Shown: in pieces, positions 53,597 to 63,745 of the stretch
Position numbering within the stretch: position 1 is the first letter of the stretch
How the letters are laid out: each line of letters begins with the position of its first letter
Assembly (NCBI GenBank): GCA_029449245.1
Contig: JANATF010000009.1
Span: 1,612,001 to 1,676,000, forward strand
Direction of reading: 5' to 3'
Origin: Mortierella alpina
Taxonomy: Eukaryota > Mortierellomycota > Mortierellomycetes > Mortierellales > Mortierellaceae
DNA: 64,000 bases
Made by a program: the position numbers and the translations under genes
Notes under the pieces: generated by a model
The model's input: the letters and a program-made list of their open reading frames with translations, nothing else
Told to the model about the DNA's origin: nothing
The model's database searches: none

Positions 53597-55212
53597 ATGC
53601 CAAGGACCAAGGAGACCACGAAGCATCCTCTCCGCAGAGTAGTCGAGAGAACCAAGCCGGGGTCCGACTACTTCTTTGGGCTTTCACAGTCAACTGAGCT
53701 ATCAGCTCAAGGATATGCCGTTGTCCGCGCAGCCGCTGGTCAGAACCCCACCGCCATTGGCAAGGAGTGGAGGGGGTGGATGTCCTTACTGAAGGCTTGC
53801 AATATACGTCCATGGAGCAATGCTGCTCACCAAACTCCAACAGCTACTATAGGCATGTTCAAGGAGTGGGTTGCACAGAAATCCGGCTCGTCGTCGACGC
53901 ATAATCGCTCAGCATCCACATCGCCCTCTTCAGAGCAAGATAGGCCGGCTATATCACCTTTGGAGTCGTCAATTGCAGCCCCGTCGTCATCCTCATCTTC
54001 ACTCTCATCCTCCACTGGCAGTCTAAGCCAAGGTGCATTGAGGCGTATGCGCATTGAGTACTCAGCCACTTTCAACGAGTACGATGGAACCGCGTGGCTG
54101 CTTCCCTCCGGTACCAATGTCGACCAGGTCGTCTATAAGTACACGATGGCACTTGAGATGGAGTCGGCGCTCCACTCCTTTGTTATTGATCGCTCAGCAG
54201 TACTCCTTGACTGCTTCAGCGATAAAAATGGCCGGGAGGAATTCCAGCAGCGGATTGAGGAGGGAGACAGCATGGAACTGCAACTGTGTTACCCTACTGG
54301 AAGCAACAGGAGATCCTACGTTATGCTAAGCAGCCACACGAGCTCGATGTTATTTTAAGCACGGGATGGGCACGATCGGTGGATGAGGTTGAAGGCGCCT
54401 CGTCTGAGGAGCAGATCGCGTTCAACAAACGGCTCTACCTTACTATGCTGCGACTCTCCAGCCTGTATGAGGAACATGGGCTGTCGCTTCCGGACTCGCA
54501 GTCAGAGTCATGGTATACAACAAAGGTTTGGGGTATATTCCTGGACCTCCTAGCATCCAGCAGCGAGTGGCTCGAGTACAAGCCTGGTGAGGTGTGCTCG
54601 ACTGCCTCATCACTCCGCAGGAACAACGACCGTGATCTGGAGACAAGGCATGCACAGGGCAGGAAGATCGATGGCCTGGTCTTTTGCAAGAAGACCCTAT
54701 GCGAGGTGGGAGCTGTGGAAGTTGGGAAGGCAGACGGAGGTGCCACGGGCACTAAGGTCCTGAAAGATGGAAGAAAACTGAGCAAGCTCCTCAAGGACAT
54801 GGCAGATACGATCTGCAACAGGAGCACCAAGAAGGCTCAAACTAAACGCGAGCTCCGTGTGTACGGCTTGCTGGTCTCGGGACTTTGCGTTCAATTTGTC
54901 TCCTTGAGATACCTAGATGGCAGGTTCAGCCAACTCCAACGCGAGCGTACACTTACGCTTCCCTTGACATGGGATGCACAGAGCATTCGATCTGTACTGG
55001 TACTCATCAAGGAGATGCTCTTGCTGAGGGGTCGCATGGAGTCCATGGCGAAACTCGTCTACAACTTTATGCACCCTGAGCCTGAGGAACTACAACGCGA
55101 GTTGTCGGGCAAGTCTCGCGCGTGCACTCCACCACTGGCTCACATCCCCACGCTCACCACACCGAAGAACTCGCCCAAGCGAAGTCGCGAGGGCAAGATC
55201 AAGCTTTGTTAG
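53597..55212 (+). pseudogene. Nuclease-like gene broken by a frame change
   Basis: The first frame (ATG 53597) runs 253 codons; the second, shifted by two, carries on from about 54271 to the stop at 55212. No short intron is convincing; 54182-54270 (GTTATT...GACAG) would join them but removes sequence that looks coding, so an indel is more likely. The N-terminal ~90 residues (GSDYFFGLSQSTELSAQGYA ... EWRGWM) resemble the product at 55513. The C-terminal part has RKIDGLVFC, then EVGAVEVGK, a D...E-x-K arrangement like PD-(D/E)XK nucleases, followed by a KLLKDMADTI helix. Such proteins are common as multicopy genes in Mucoromycota. Activity is an inference. Inverted repeats flank the locus. Confidence 0.55.
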
Positions 55213-55239
55213 TGGTCGTAGTAATATACCCTTCGTCAC

Positions 55240-55416
55240 TCAGTTTCGCTAGTGCATGCTACGAGTGGTCGCGACTGAACGGTGATAACAGCAACCTCAA
55301 CCTGGGCCAGTGTCCCTCGAGACTGAAAGGCAGGTCTGCAGAAAGATTGGGAGGGGCGGGCGGGGGGGGGGTGGAGGGGACAGAATCGAGCACCGGTAGC
55401 AAACATGGACAATGGA
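55240..55416. repeat. Inverted repeat, right copy
   Basis: Partner of 52841-53004. It contains a run of nine or ten G near 55362-55371. Confidence 0.8.
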
Positions 55417-55512
55417 CAAAGGCCGTGACTTCAGGCTCCGACAGACCCACCCGCCCTGCCTTCGAGACTGTTAAATCTCGGCCGCTCCTTTCGACAATCC
55501 GCGTCTTCGCAC

Positions 55513-55951
55513 ATGGACGACAGCTGGAAGGCACACATCAATCCGAAGCGACAAGGCGCGGGATACTTTTTGGCACAGTCTCAGGAGCTGCGATGCTGTC
55601 CGCAGGAGTACGCCAGCTTCCGCAACGGCTGTCGCAAGCAGCAGGAGAAGATCATAGCGGAATGGGCGTCCTGGATGAGGGACTTTGCATCCAGTCATCA
55701 CGAGGTCCTAAGAGAGGCCGCTAAAGAGGCCCCAAAGCTTAGCAGAGATACTACCAAGGCAGTCAGACAGACAAATCTCCAAAGGAGAAGAGAGCAGAAG
55801 TTAGACAATGAAGCTGATCCTCAAGTGAAAAGCATTCGAGGTATACAGTGCATGAGATGGTGGTCCTTTCAAGCTACTTTTTCAAGTTTTCTCTTCCAGC
55901 GCATTTACTGACCTGCCATACTATGCATTAACCTAGTTGTCAAGTCTTGGT
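55513..55951 (+). CDS. Small protein sharing the N-terminal domain of the nuclease-like gene
   Basis: ATG at 55513 (MDDSWKAHINPKR). Residues 10-55 (GAGYFLAQSQELRCCPQEYA ... IAEWASWMRDF) align with the start of the nuclease-like product: K-x-G-x-x-YF, QSxEL, EYA, EWxxWM. A probable intron GTATAC...TTCCAG at about 55842-55900 leads to a short last exon ending in a stop near 55930. No nuclease part follows, so this is a truncated relative or an independent DNA-binding-like module. The end coordinate is approximate. Confidence 0.45.
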
Positions 55952-56200
55952 TAAAGAGGCAACATCGCTATCAATGGTACCCTCCGCAAGGCGCTTGAAG
56001 ATGATACAGGAGCCGACTTACATAAGGGCAGGAAAGTATTCACAAGCGAAGTCTACATTTGACAGGAGTTGAGCATGATCATACGTCGCCGTCGATCGCG
56101 CCATGAGGTTATCGAACCGCGATATGATGGATGGCTCTCAAGCACGCGCCACTGCCAATGCAACTTCATCAAGTATGAAGCGCTGCCGGGGTATCATTGC

Positions 56201-56659
56201 TCAAGTTGCTGTCATTGTGGGCCATTGTAAATAGCCTCCATCTCGCGTCTCGAGGATGACCAAAAACATCTTCTTCATCTCAGCATCTGCTATCTGCCTT
56301 GAAGAATCCTTTCTGTATTGAAAAACAAACTCCAGCTTGAAGGAATCAAAGTCGTGCCACTTATGCTGGTTGCTCCAGAACCAGGTCTTGAGGGTCTTTT
56401 TGCGGAACGTGTCTTTCAAGTAGATCGGAACAATATCAAGCTTGGCTTGAGAACTCCAGTTGTTGGCCCGAGCGATCTCTTCAAAGTCCTGCATCCACTC
56501 GGCGGCACAGCCACCGATAGAGAAAGGGGTCGGGGATATGAGTTGGCGTTCCTGACGGCTGCAGCAGGTTCGACTATGGCATGTCATGTAGTCGTCGTTT
56601 TTATCACGCCCGATCTCAGTGAACGGATTTTCGTTTTGGGCACTGTTATCATGATACAC
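56201..56659 (-). mobile_element. Retroelement gag-like fragment, unit 1
   Basis: The frame contains EWMQDFEEIARANNWSSQAK, then DTFRKKTLKTWFWSNQHKW and FKLEFVFQYRKDSSRQI, the W-x3-FE...A-x-x-NxW...W...F-x-x-F...Y pattern of the Ty3/gypsy-type gag (retrotrans_gag) domain. About 150 residues are open; the ATG at 56587 is a possible start. No protease, reverse transcriptase or LTR is seen. Unlike in units 2 and 3, the frame before the gag core is intact. Divergent to the F-box/Rab gene. Confidence 0.65.
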
Positions 56660-57003
56660 GGACGGGAAGAAAGGGGGGCGCTGTAGTAAGGTAGTCCATT
56701 TCCTGATCGTGGGAGTCTAGTGCACTGAAAGCCTTGGTTGAGCGCTGCCGATGTTGAGCAGACGAAGAGATGAAAAGTGATATATGTGTGAGAGCAAGGT
56801 GTGAAATGCGGCGAGGCGACTGCTCCAAGGTCTGTGGTACACGACGTCCAAGCAGCAACACAAAACAAGGCTTCGCCTCATCCTTCTCAAGATGACATTC
56901 ATTTGTTTGGTTCATTGTGGTCTTGTCTGCTTGCCTCATTCCTGCCACCTCAGCTCACACACCACGAGTCAACCTTCATTTGAACCAGCTTCCAAGTGAT
57001 ACA

Positions 57004-58321
57004 ATGACAGCGGCACCCGTTACCAGCACAAAGCAACTTCAGAATCTTAAGCACTCAAAGCTTCTACAGTGTCCCTCGGAGCTGCTAAAACTCATCGTCG
57101 CGTGTATTCGCCACCCTGTCGACCTCAAGAACTTCACCCACACCTGCTCAATGCTTCTCCACATGGTTGACGCTAAGGACTGGTTTACATTGTATAGCCA
57201 GAACTCGACAGCGACTCCGAAACGCTCCCAGTATGGCGGGCCAAGCGAAATGGATTACTGGAGGCGCATCTCCTTCAAGGAATGTTGCGATTACATATTC
57301 AAAGGTACTATTTTACCTGAAATGATGGAATGGCAACTGTTGTCTAAAACACATGTTGGAAATGCCTTCCACCTCTTGCGGGCAACAGGACTCGTTTTCG
57401 CCTGCTACGCTTGAAGCAGATCTCTTGCCTGCAGTGTCTACCAAGGAGCAACATGGATTGATAGGTGCGGGATCTGGATGATGAACTATTCTCCTTGCAC
57501 AACGGCTAATCAAAGATACACACAATCTACGCGTCGCTTATGTTCCATATGAAACGCTTCTTTAGTTGTGTTGCTTGGAGATCAAAATGTTGGGAAGTCC
57601 AACCTGGTCTCGAGGTTCACGAGAAACGAATTCAACCTCGAATCCAGTCCGACAATCGGAGTCGATTTCGCGACCAGATGCATGGAAGTCGATTCACTGA
57701 TCATCAAGGCACAGATTTGGGATACAGGTACAGGTCTCTCTGAAGCTGTAACTGGACGGGTTTCGGCTCATAGCCCACATGAAGATCAACTGAGGATCGT
57801 TTTCTATGCTCACCCTTTGCACGCTCCCGTCATTTTTCACTTCCAGCTGGAAAGGAACGATATCGTGCCATCACCTTGGCATATTATAGAGGCGCAGTCG
57901 GAGCCGTGTTGGTCTATGATATCACCAGTCGTGAATCGTTTGAGAGATTAAGTCACTGGCTCACGGAACTCTGTGACAATGTTGATTCCTCCGTTGGAAC
58001 CATACTTGTTGGGAACAAGAGCGATCTAAGTCGCCGGCGTGCTGTCTCCACGGAAGAGGCCACGCGTTTTGCGGCAGAAAACGGTCTACCCTACATCGAA
58101 ACATCAGCCTTGGACTCGAGCAACATCAAGATTTTGTTCCAGCGCCTCTCGAAAGGTAAGAGAGAAGAGAACAATAGCTACAACACTTACAACAACAAAA
58201 AGCAATGGCGGCATGGCGTTTTCTGATATATGTGTGTTAATAAACGTTGTTCATGTACGATATCGTTTTAGAGGTACTTCGTATCATCCCTGGAAAGTCA
58301 CTGGAGAGTACTGGGATATGA
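57004..58321 (+). CDS. F-box/Rab11-like GTPase fusion, copy 1
   Basis: Exons 57004-57304, 57566-57727, 57847-58155, 58272-58321; 273 aa; all introns phase 1. Exon 1 is an F-box (about residues 20-65: [32 protein letters not shown]). It ends CDYIFK and splices to [13 protein letters not shown], reproducing the FKVVLIGD junction of Rab11. P-loop G105-S112, switch I T130, DTAG 153-156, NKSD 211-214 and ETSAL 239-243 are present; RNEFNLES and AYYRGAVGA are Rab11/Ypt3 hallmarks. The catalytic Gln is Lys157 (AGKER). The frame stops at KSLESTGI, before the usual Cys-Cys tail. Expected to bind GTP, hydrolyse it poorly, stay soluble and contact SKP1. Confidence 0.85.
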
Positions 58322-58406
58322 ACCAAGCTGCGGGAGGCGAAACTATTACGCTGATGTTGCGCACAGGATTCACCGCTGCACGTCGAAGATGTTGCTGGTC
58401 TGGGAA

Positions 58407-58412
58407 AATAAA
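58407..58412 (+). terminator. Polyadenylation signal, copy 1
   Basis: AATAAA 86 bases after the stop; the same GGAAAATAAACC sequence follows copies 2 and 3. Confidence 0.6.
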
Positions 58413-58773
58413 CCTGCACACTCGAATAAGTAACGCGGGGCTTACATTTGACAGGAGTTGAGCATGATCATACATCGGCGTCGATCGCGCCATGAGATTA
58501 ATGAGCCGGGATATGATTGATGACTCTCAAGCATGCACCACTGCCAATGCAACTTTGATCAAGTATGAAGCGCTGTCGAGTAGCATTGCTCAGTTCCAGA
58601 TGCTGTCATTGTGGTCATTGTAAATAGCGTTCATCTCGCGTCACCTGGCGACTCAGCCCTTGTATATACAAAACATGTGTACTAGTCGTAACCACCGACC
58701 TTGGACTGTCAACCTCACACTCTCGCCAGTAGTAACTAGGATAACGCGCATCGCTCCCCAAGAGGAGCGGACT

Positions 58774-59175
58774 TTACCACAAGTAGACAATAAAGGAAAA
58801 TAAAAGAAAGGCGCGACCCATGAAGGTTGAGAGAACGAGGATGACCAACAAAATCTCCTTCATGCTGGCTCTTCGGTATTCTTCCCGGATCTCAGTATCT
58901 GCTATCTGCCCTGAAGAATCTTTTCTGTATCGAGCAACAAACGCCAGCTTGAAGGAATCAAAGTCGTGCCACTCATGCTGGTTGTTCCGGAACCAGATTT
59001 TGAGGGTCTTTTTGCGGAACGTGACTTTCAAGTAGATCGGAACAATATCAAGCTTGGCTTGAGAACTCCAGTTGTTGGCCCGAGAGATTTCTTCAAGTCT
59101 TGCATCCACTCGGCGGTACAGCCACCGCTAGAAAAAGGGGTCGGGGATATGAGTTGGCGTTCCTGACTGTGGCAC
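58774..59175 (-). mobile_element. Retroelement gag-like fragment, unit 2
   Basis: Same gag core (ANNWSSQAKLDIVPIYLK, TFRKKTLKIWFRNNQHEW). A base missing from the run of T (GACTTTGAA in unit 1, GACTTGAA here) splits the frame between the upstream ERQLISPTPF part and the core. Broken copy. Confidence 0.65.
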
Positions 59176-59667
59176 GTCATGTAGTCGTCGTTTTTATCAG
59201 GCCCGATCTCTGTGAACTGAGATTTGTTTTAGGCACTGTCATCATGGAACACGGACGAGGAGAAAGAGGGGCGCTGTAGTAAGGTATCAGTGTCCATCCT
59301 GATCGTGTGAGTCTAGTGTATTGTAAGCCATGGTTGAATGCTGCCGATGTTGGGAAGACGAAGAGATGAAAAGTAAACTACGTGTGAGAGCGAGGTGTGA
59401 AATGCGGCGAGGCGACTGCTCCGAAATCGAAATGTAGTTTGCATGGTTTGTGGTGCACGAGGTCCATGCGCACAGGTTGCATGCAGTTATGGTCTCAAAG
59501 GCAGCAACACAAACGAGGCTTCGCCTCGTCCTTCTCAAGATGACGTTCATTCGTTTGGACATTCATTCGTTTGGCTCATTCTGGTTATGTCAGCTCGCTT
59601 CATTCCTCCCACCTCAGCTCACACACCGCGAGTCAACCTTTGTCTGAACCAGCTTCCAAGTGATACA

Positions 59668-60986
59668 ATGACAGCGGCACCCGATATCAGCAACAGGCAA
59701 CTTCAGAACCTTAACTGCTCAAAGCTTCTACAGTGTCCAATGGAAGTGTTAAAACTCATTGTCGCATGTATTATCCACCCTTACGACCTCAAGAACTTCA
59801 CTCACACCTGCTCAATGCTGCTCCACATGGTTGACGCTAAGGACTGGTTTACAGTGCACCGTTTCCAGAACCCGACATCGACTCTGGAACGCTCCCAATA
59901 TTGCGGACCAGGCGAAAAGGATTACTGGAGACGCATCTCCTTCCAGGAATGTTGGGATTACATATTCAAAGGTACTTCTTTACCTGATATGAAGGAAAAA
60001 ACAACTCTTGTCTAAAACAAAGGTGTGGAAATGCCTTTCCACCTCTTGCGGGCAACCTGAGTCATTTTCGCCTGCTATGTTTGAAGCAGAGCTCATGCCT
60101 GCAGCTTCTACCAAGGAGCAACATGGATTTATAGGTGCGGGATCTGGATGATGAACTATTCTCCTTGCACAACGGCTAATCAATTGATACACATAATCCA
60201 CGCATCCTATATGTTTCATATGAAACGCTGCTTTAGTTGTATTACTCGGAGATCACAGTGTTGGTAAGTCTAACCTGCTGTTGAGATTTGCGAGAAACGT
60301 ATTCAACCTCGAATACAGGCCGACAATCGGAGTCGATTACGCGACCAGATACATGGAAGTCGATTCACAGATCATCAAAGCACAGATTTGGGATACAGGT
60401 AAAGCTCAGAAGCTGTAACTAGAGGGGTTTCGGCTCAAAGCCCATATGGAGATCAATCGAGGATCGTTTCTATGCTCACCCTTTGCACACTCTTATCATT
60501 TTTATCCTCCAGCTGGAAATGAACAATATCGTGTCATCACCTCGGCATATTATAGAGGCGCAGTCGGCGCCGTGTTGGTTTATGATATCACCAGGCGTGA
60601 ATCGTTTGAGAGTCTAAGTCGCTGGCTCACGGAGCTCCGTGAATATGCTGATTCCTCCGTTGGAACCATACTCGTTGGGAACAAGAGCGATTTAAGTCGC
60701 CAGCGTGCTGTCTCCACTGAAGAGGCCACGCGTTTTGCGGCAGAAAACGGTCTACTCCTCATCGAAACATCAGCCTTGGATTCGAGCAACGTCGAGATTT
60801 TGTTACAGCGCCTCTTGACAGGTAGGAGAGAAAGGAACAATAGCTACAACAACTACAACAACAAAAAGTAATGGTGGCATGTTGTTTTCTGATATATGTG
60901 TGTTAACAAACGTCGTGCATGTACGATATCGATTAGAGCTACTTCGTATCATTACTGAAAAGTCATTGAAGAGTATTGGGGTATGA
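59668..60986 (+). CDS. F-box/Rab11-like GTPase fusion, copy 2
   Basis: Exons 59668-59971, 60237-60398, 60513-60821, 60937-60986; 274 aa, with the same intron positions and phases as copy 1. F-box: [19 protein letters not shown]. The GTPase part starts [13 protein letters not shown], switch I is PTIGVDY, G3 reads [12 protein letters not shown], so the catalytic Gln is Asn and the following Arg is Gln, the most diverged switch II of the three. NKSD and ETSAL are intact. Ends KSLKSIGV at the same stop. The out-of-frame tail after it has Cys-Tyr where Rab11 has Cys-Cys. Confidence 0.85.
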
Positions 60987-61508
60987 ACCAAGCTGCGGGA
61001 GGCGAAACTATTACGTTGATCTCGCCCACAGGTTTCGCCGCTGCACGTCGAAGATGTTACTGGTCTGGGAAAAAATAAACCTGCACACTCGTATAGCGGA
61101 GTCTACATTTGACAGGAGTTGAGCGTGATCATACGTCGCCGTTGATCGCGCCATGAGATTAATGAGCCGGGATATGATTGATGACTCTCAAGCACGCACC
61201 ACTGCCAATGCAACTTTGATCAAGTATGAAGCGCTGTCGAGTAGCATTGCTCAGTTCCAGTTGCTGTCATTGTGGTCATTGTAAATAGCGTTCATCTCGC
61301 GTCACCTGGCGATTCAGTCCTTGTATATACAAAACATGTGTACTAGTCGCAACCACCGACCTTGGAATGTCAACTTCACACTCTCGCCAGTTGTTACTAG
61401 GATAGCGCACATCGCTCCCGAAGAGACTTTACTACAAGTGGAAAATAAAAGCAAGACGCACCGGAACGAGGATGACCAAAAAATCTCATTCATCTCAAGA
61501 TCTGCTAT

Positions 61509-61775
61509 CTACCTTGAAGAATCCTTCCTGTATTGAGCAACAAACGGAAGCTTGAAGGAATCAAAGTCGTGCCACTTATGCTGATTGATACGGAACCAGG
61601 TTTTGAGGGTCTTTTTGCGGAACGCGTCTTTCAAGTAGATCGGAACAATATCAAGCTTGGCTTGAGAACTCCAGTTGTTGGCCCGAGAGGTTTCTTCAAG
61701 TCTTGCATCCACTCGGCGGCACAGCCACCGCTAGAAAAAGGGGTCGGGGATATGAGTTGGCGTTCCTGACTGTGG
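61509..61775 (-). mobile_element. Retroelement gag-like fragment, unit 3
   Basis: Core ANNWSSQAKLDIVPIYLK and KTWFRINQHKWHDFDSFK. Same missing base as unit 2, and a stop follows KDSSR, so it is shorter. Broken copy. Confidence 0.6.
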
Positions 61776-62282
61776 CACGTCATGTAGTCGTCGTTTTTAT
61801 CAGGCCCGATCTCTGTGAACTGAGATTTGTTTTAGGCACTGTTATCATGAACACGGACGGGAAGAATGAGGGTCGCTGTAGTAAGGTAGTAGTATCCATT
61901 TTCTGATTGTGTGAGTCTAGTGTATTGTAAGGTATTGTAAGCCTTGGTTGTATGCTGCCGATGTTGCGAAGACGAAGACAAGAAAAGCAATATATGTTTG
62001 AGGGCGAGGTGTGAAGTGTGACGAGGCGACTGCTCCAAAGTCGAAATGTAGTTTGCATGGTTTGTAGTACATGAGGTCCATGCGCACGGGGTTGCATGCA
62101 GTTATGGTCTCAAAGGCAGCAACACAAACGAGGCTTCGCCTCATCCTGCTCAAGATGACATTCATTCGTTTGGACATTCATTCGCTTGGCTCATTCTGGT
62201 CATGTCAACTTGCCTCATTCCTGCCACCTCAGCTCACACACCACGAGTCAACCGTCATCTGAACCAGCTTCCAAGTGATACA

Positions 62283-63627
62283 ATGACAGCGGCACCCGAT
62301 ATCAGCACAAAGCAACTTCAGAACCTTAAGCACTCAAAGCTTCTACAGTGTCCCATGGAAGTGCTAAAACTCATTGTCCCGTGTATTCGCCGCCCTGTTG
62401 ACCTCAAGAACTTCACCCACACCTGCTCAATGCTTCTCCACATGGTTGACGCTAAGGACTGGTTTACATTGTACTGCCAAAACGCGAGAGCGACTCCTGA
62501 ACGCTCCCAGTATGGTGGGCCAAACGAAAAGGATCACTGGAGGCGCAACTCCTTCCAGGAATGTTACGATTACCTATTCAAAGGTACCTCCTTACCGGAT
62601 ATGTGGAAATGCACCTCTTCTCAAAAACACATATGTGGATATGGTCTTCCACCTCTTGCGGGCAACCTGAGTCATTTTCGCCTGCTACATTTGAAGCAGA
62701 TCTCATGCCTGCAGCGTCTACCAAGGAGCAACATGATTGATAGGTGCGGGTCTGGATAATGAACTATTCTCCTTGCACGATGGCTAATCTTACACACAAT
62801 CCACGCGTCGTATATGTCCTATACAAAACGTTGATTTAGTTGTATTGATAGGAGATCAGAGTGTTGGTAAGTCTAACTTGGTGTTGAGGTTCACGAGAAA
62901 CGAATTCAACCTCGAATCCAGGCCGACAGTTGGAGTCGAGTTCGCGACCAGGTGCATGGAGGTCGATTCACAGATCGTCAAGGCACAGATTTGGGATACA
63001 GGTAAAGGCCATTGTATTAATATCTTTGATGCTGTAACTAGAGGGATTTCAGTTCTTTTAATCGTTTTCAAAGTCTACATGAAGACCAATCGGGGTTAAG
63101 GGATCGTTTCTATCCTCACCCTTTACACACTCCCGTCATTTTTCTCTTCCAGCTGGAAATGAACGATATCGTGCCATCACCTCGGCATATCATAGAGGCG
63201 CAGTCGGCGCCGTGTTGGTCTATGATATCACCAGGCGTGCATCGTTTGAGAGTTTAAGTCGCTGGCTTACGGAACTCCGTGAATATGCTGATTCCTCCGT
63301 TGGAACCATCCTTGTTGGGAACAAGAGCGATTTAAGTCACCGGCGTGCTGTCTCCACGGAAGAGGCTACGCGTTTTGCGGCAGAAAACGGTCTACTCTTC
63401 ATCGAAACATCAGCCTTGGACTCGAGCAACGCCAAGATTTTGTTCCAGCACCTCTTGTCAGGTAAGAGAGAAAGGAAGAATAGCTACAACAACTACAACT
63501 ACACAAAGTAATGGCGGTATGTTGTTTTCTGATATATGTGTGTTAACAAATGTCGTGCATGTACGATATCGATTTAGAGGTGCTTCGTATCATTACTGAA
63601 AAGTCACTGGAGAGTACTGGGGTATGA
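62283..63627 (+). CDS. F-box/Rab11-like GTPase fusion, copy 3
   Basis: Exons 62283-62583, 62840-63001, 63153-63461, 63578-63627; 273 aa, exon lengths 301/162/309/50 exactly as copy 1. F-box: [19 protein letters not shown]. GTPase: [13 protein letters not shown] (closest to Rab11), [22 protein letters not shown] (Gln to Asn), YHRG in place of YYRG, NKSD, ETSAL. Ends KSLESTGV. The tail sequence with RRRCC lies one base out of frame beyond the stop. Its intact structure argues against a dead copy. Confidence 0.85.
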
Positions 63628-63745
63628 ACCAAGCTGCGAGAGGCGAAGCTATCACGCTGATCTCGCCTATAGGATTCGCCGCTGCACGTCGAAGATGTTG
63701 CCGGTCTGGGAAAATAAACCTGCACACTCGTTTAAGTAACGCGGA

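Larger units (their letters stand above)
56051..58440. repeat. Tandem array unit 1
   Basis: Starts at GTCTACATTTGACAGGAGTT. Contains a gag-like frame on the minus strand and the first F-box/Rab gene on the plus strand. It is about 260 bp shorter than units 2 and 3 because it lacks part of the leader sequence (the segment with TTGTATATACAAAACATGTG). Confidence 0.85.
58441..61100. repeat. Tandem array unit 2
   Basis: Begins with the same TACATTTGACAGGAGTTGAG sequence as unit 1; about 2.66 kb. Same gene order. Confidence 0.85.
61101..63745. repeat. Tandem array unit 3
   Basis: Third unit, about 2.65 kb, same order, closest to unit 2 by eye. Confidence 0.85.

Noticed and set aside
57004-58321. 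F-box protein and Rab as two separate genes
   Set aside because: The Rab part has no start of its own, begins at an acceptor in the middle of FK|VV, and the phase matches in all three copies.
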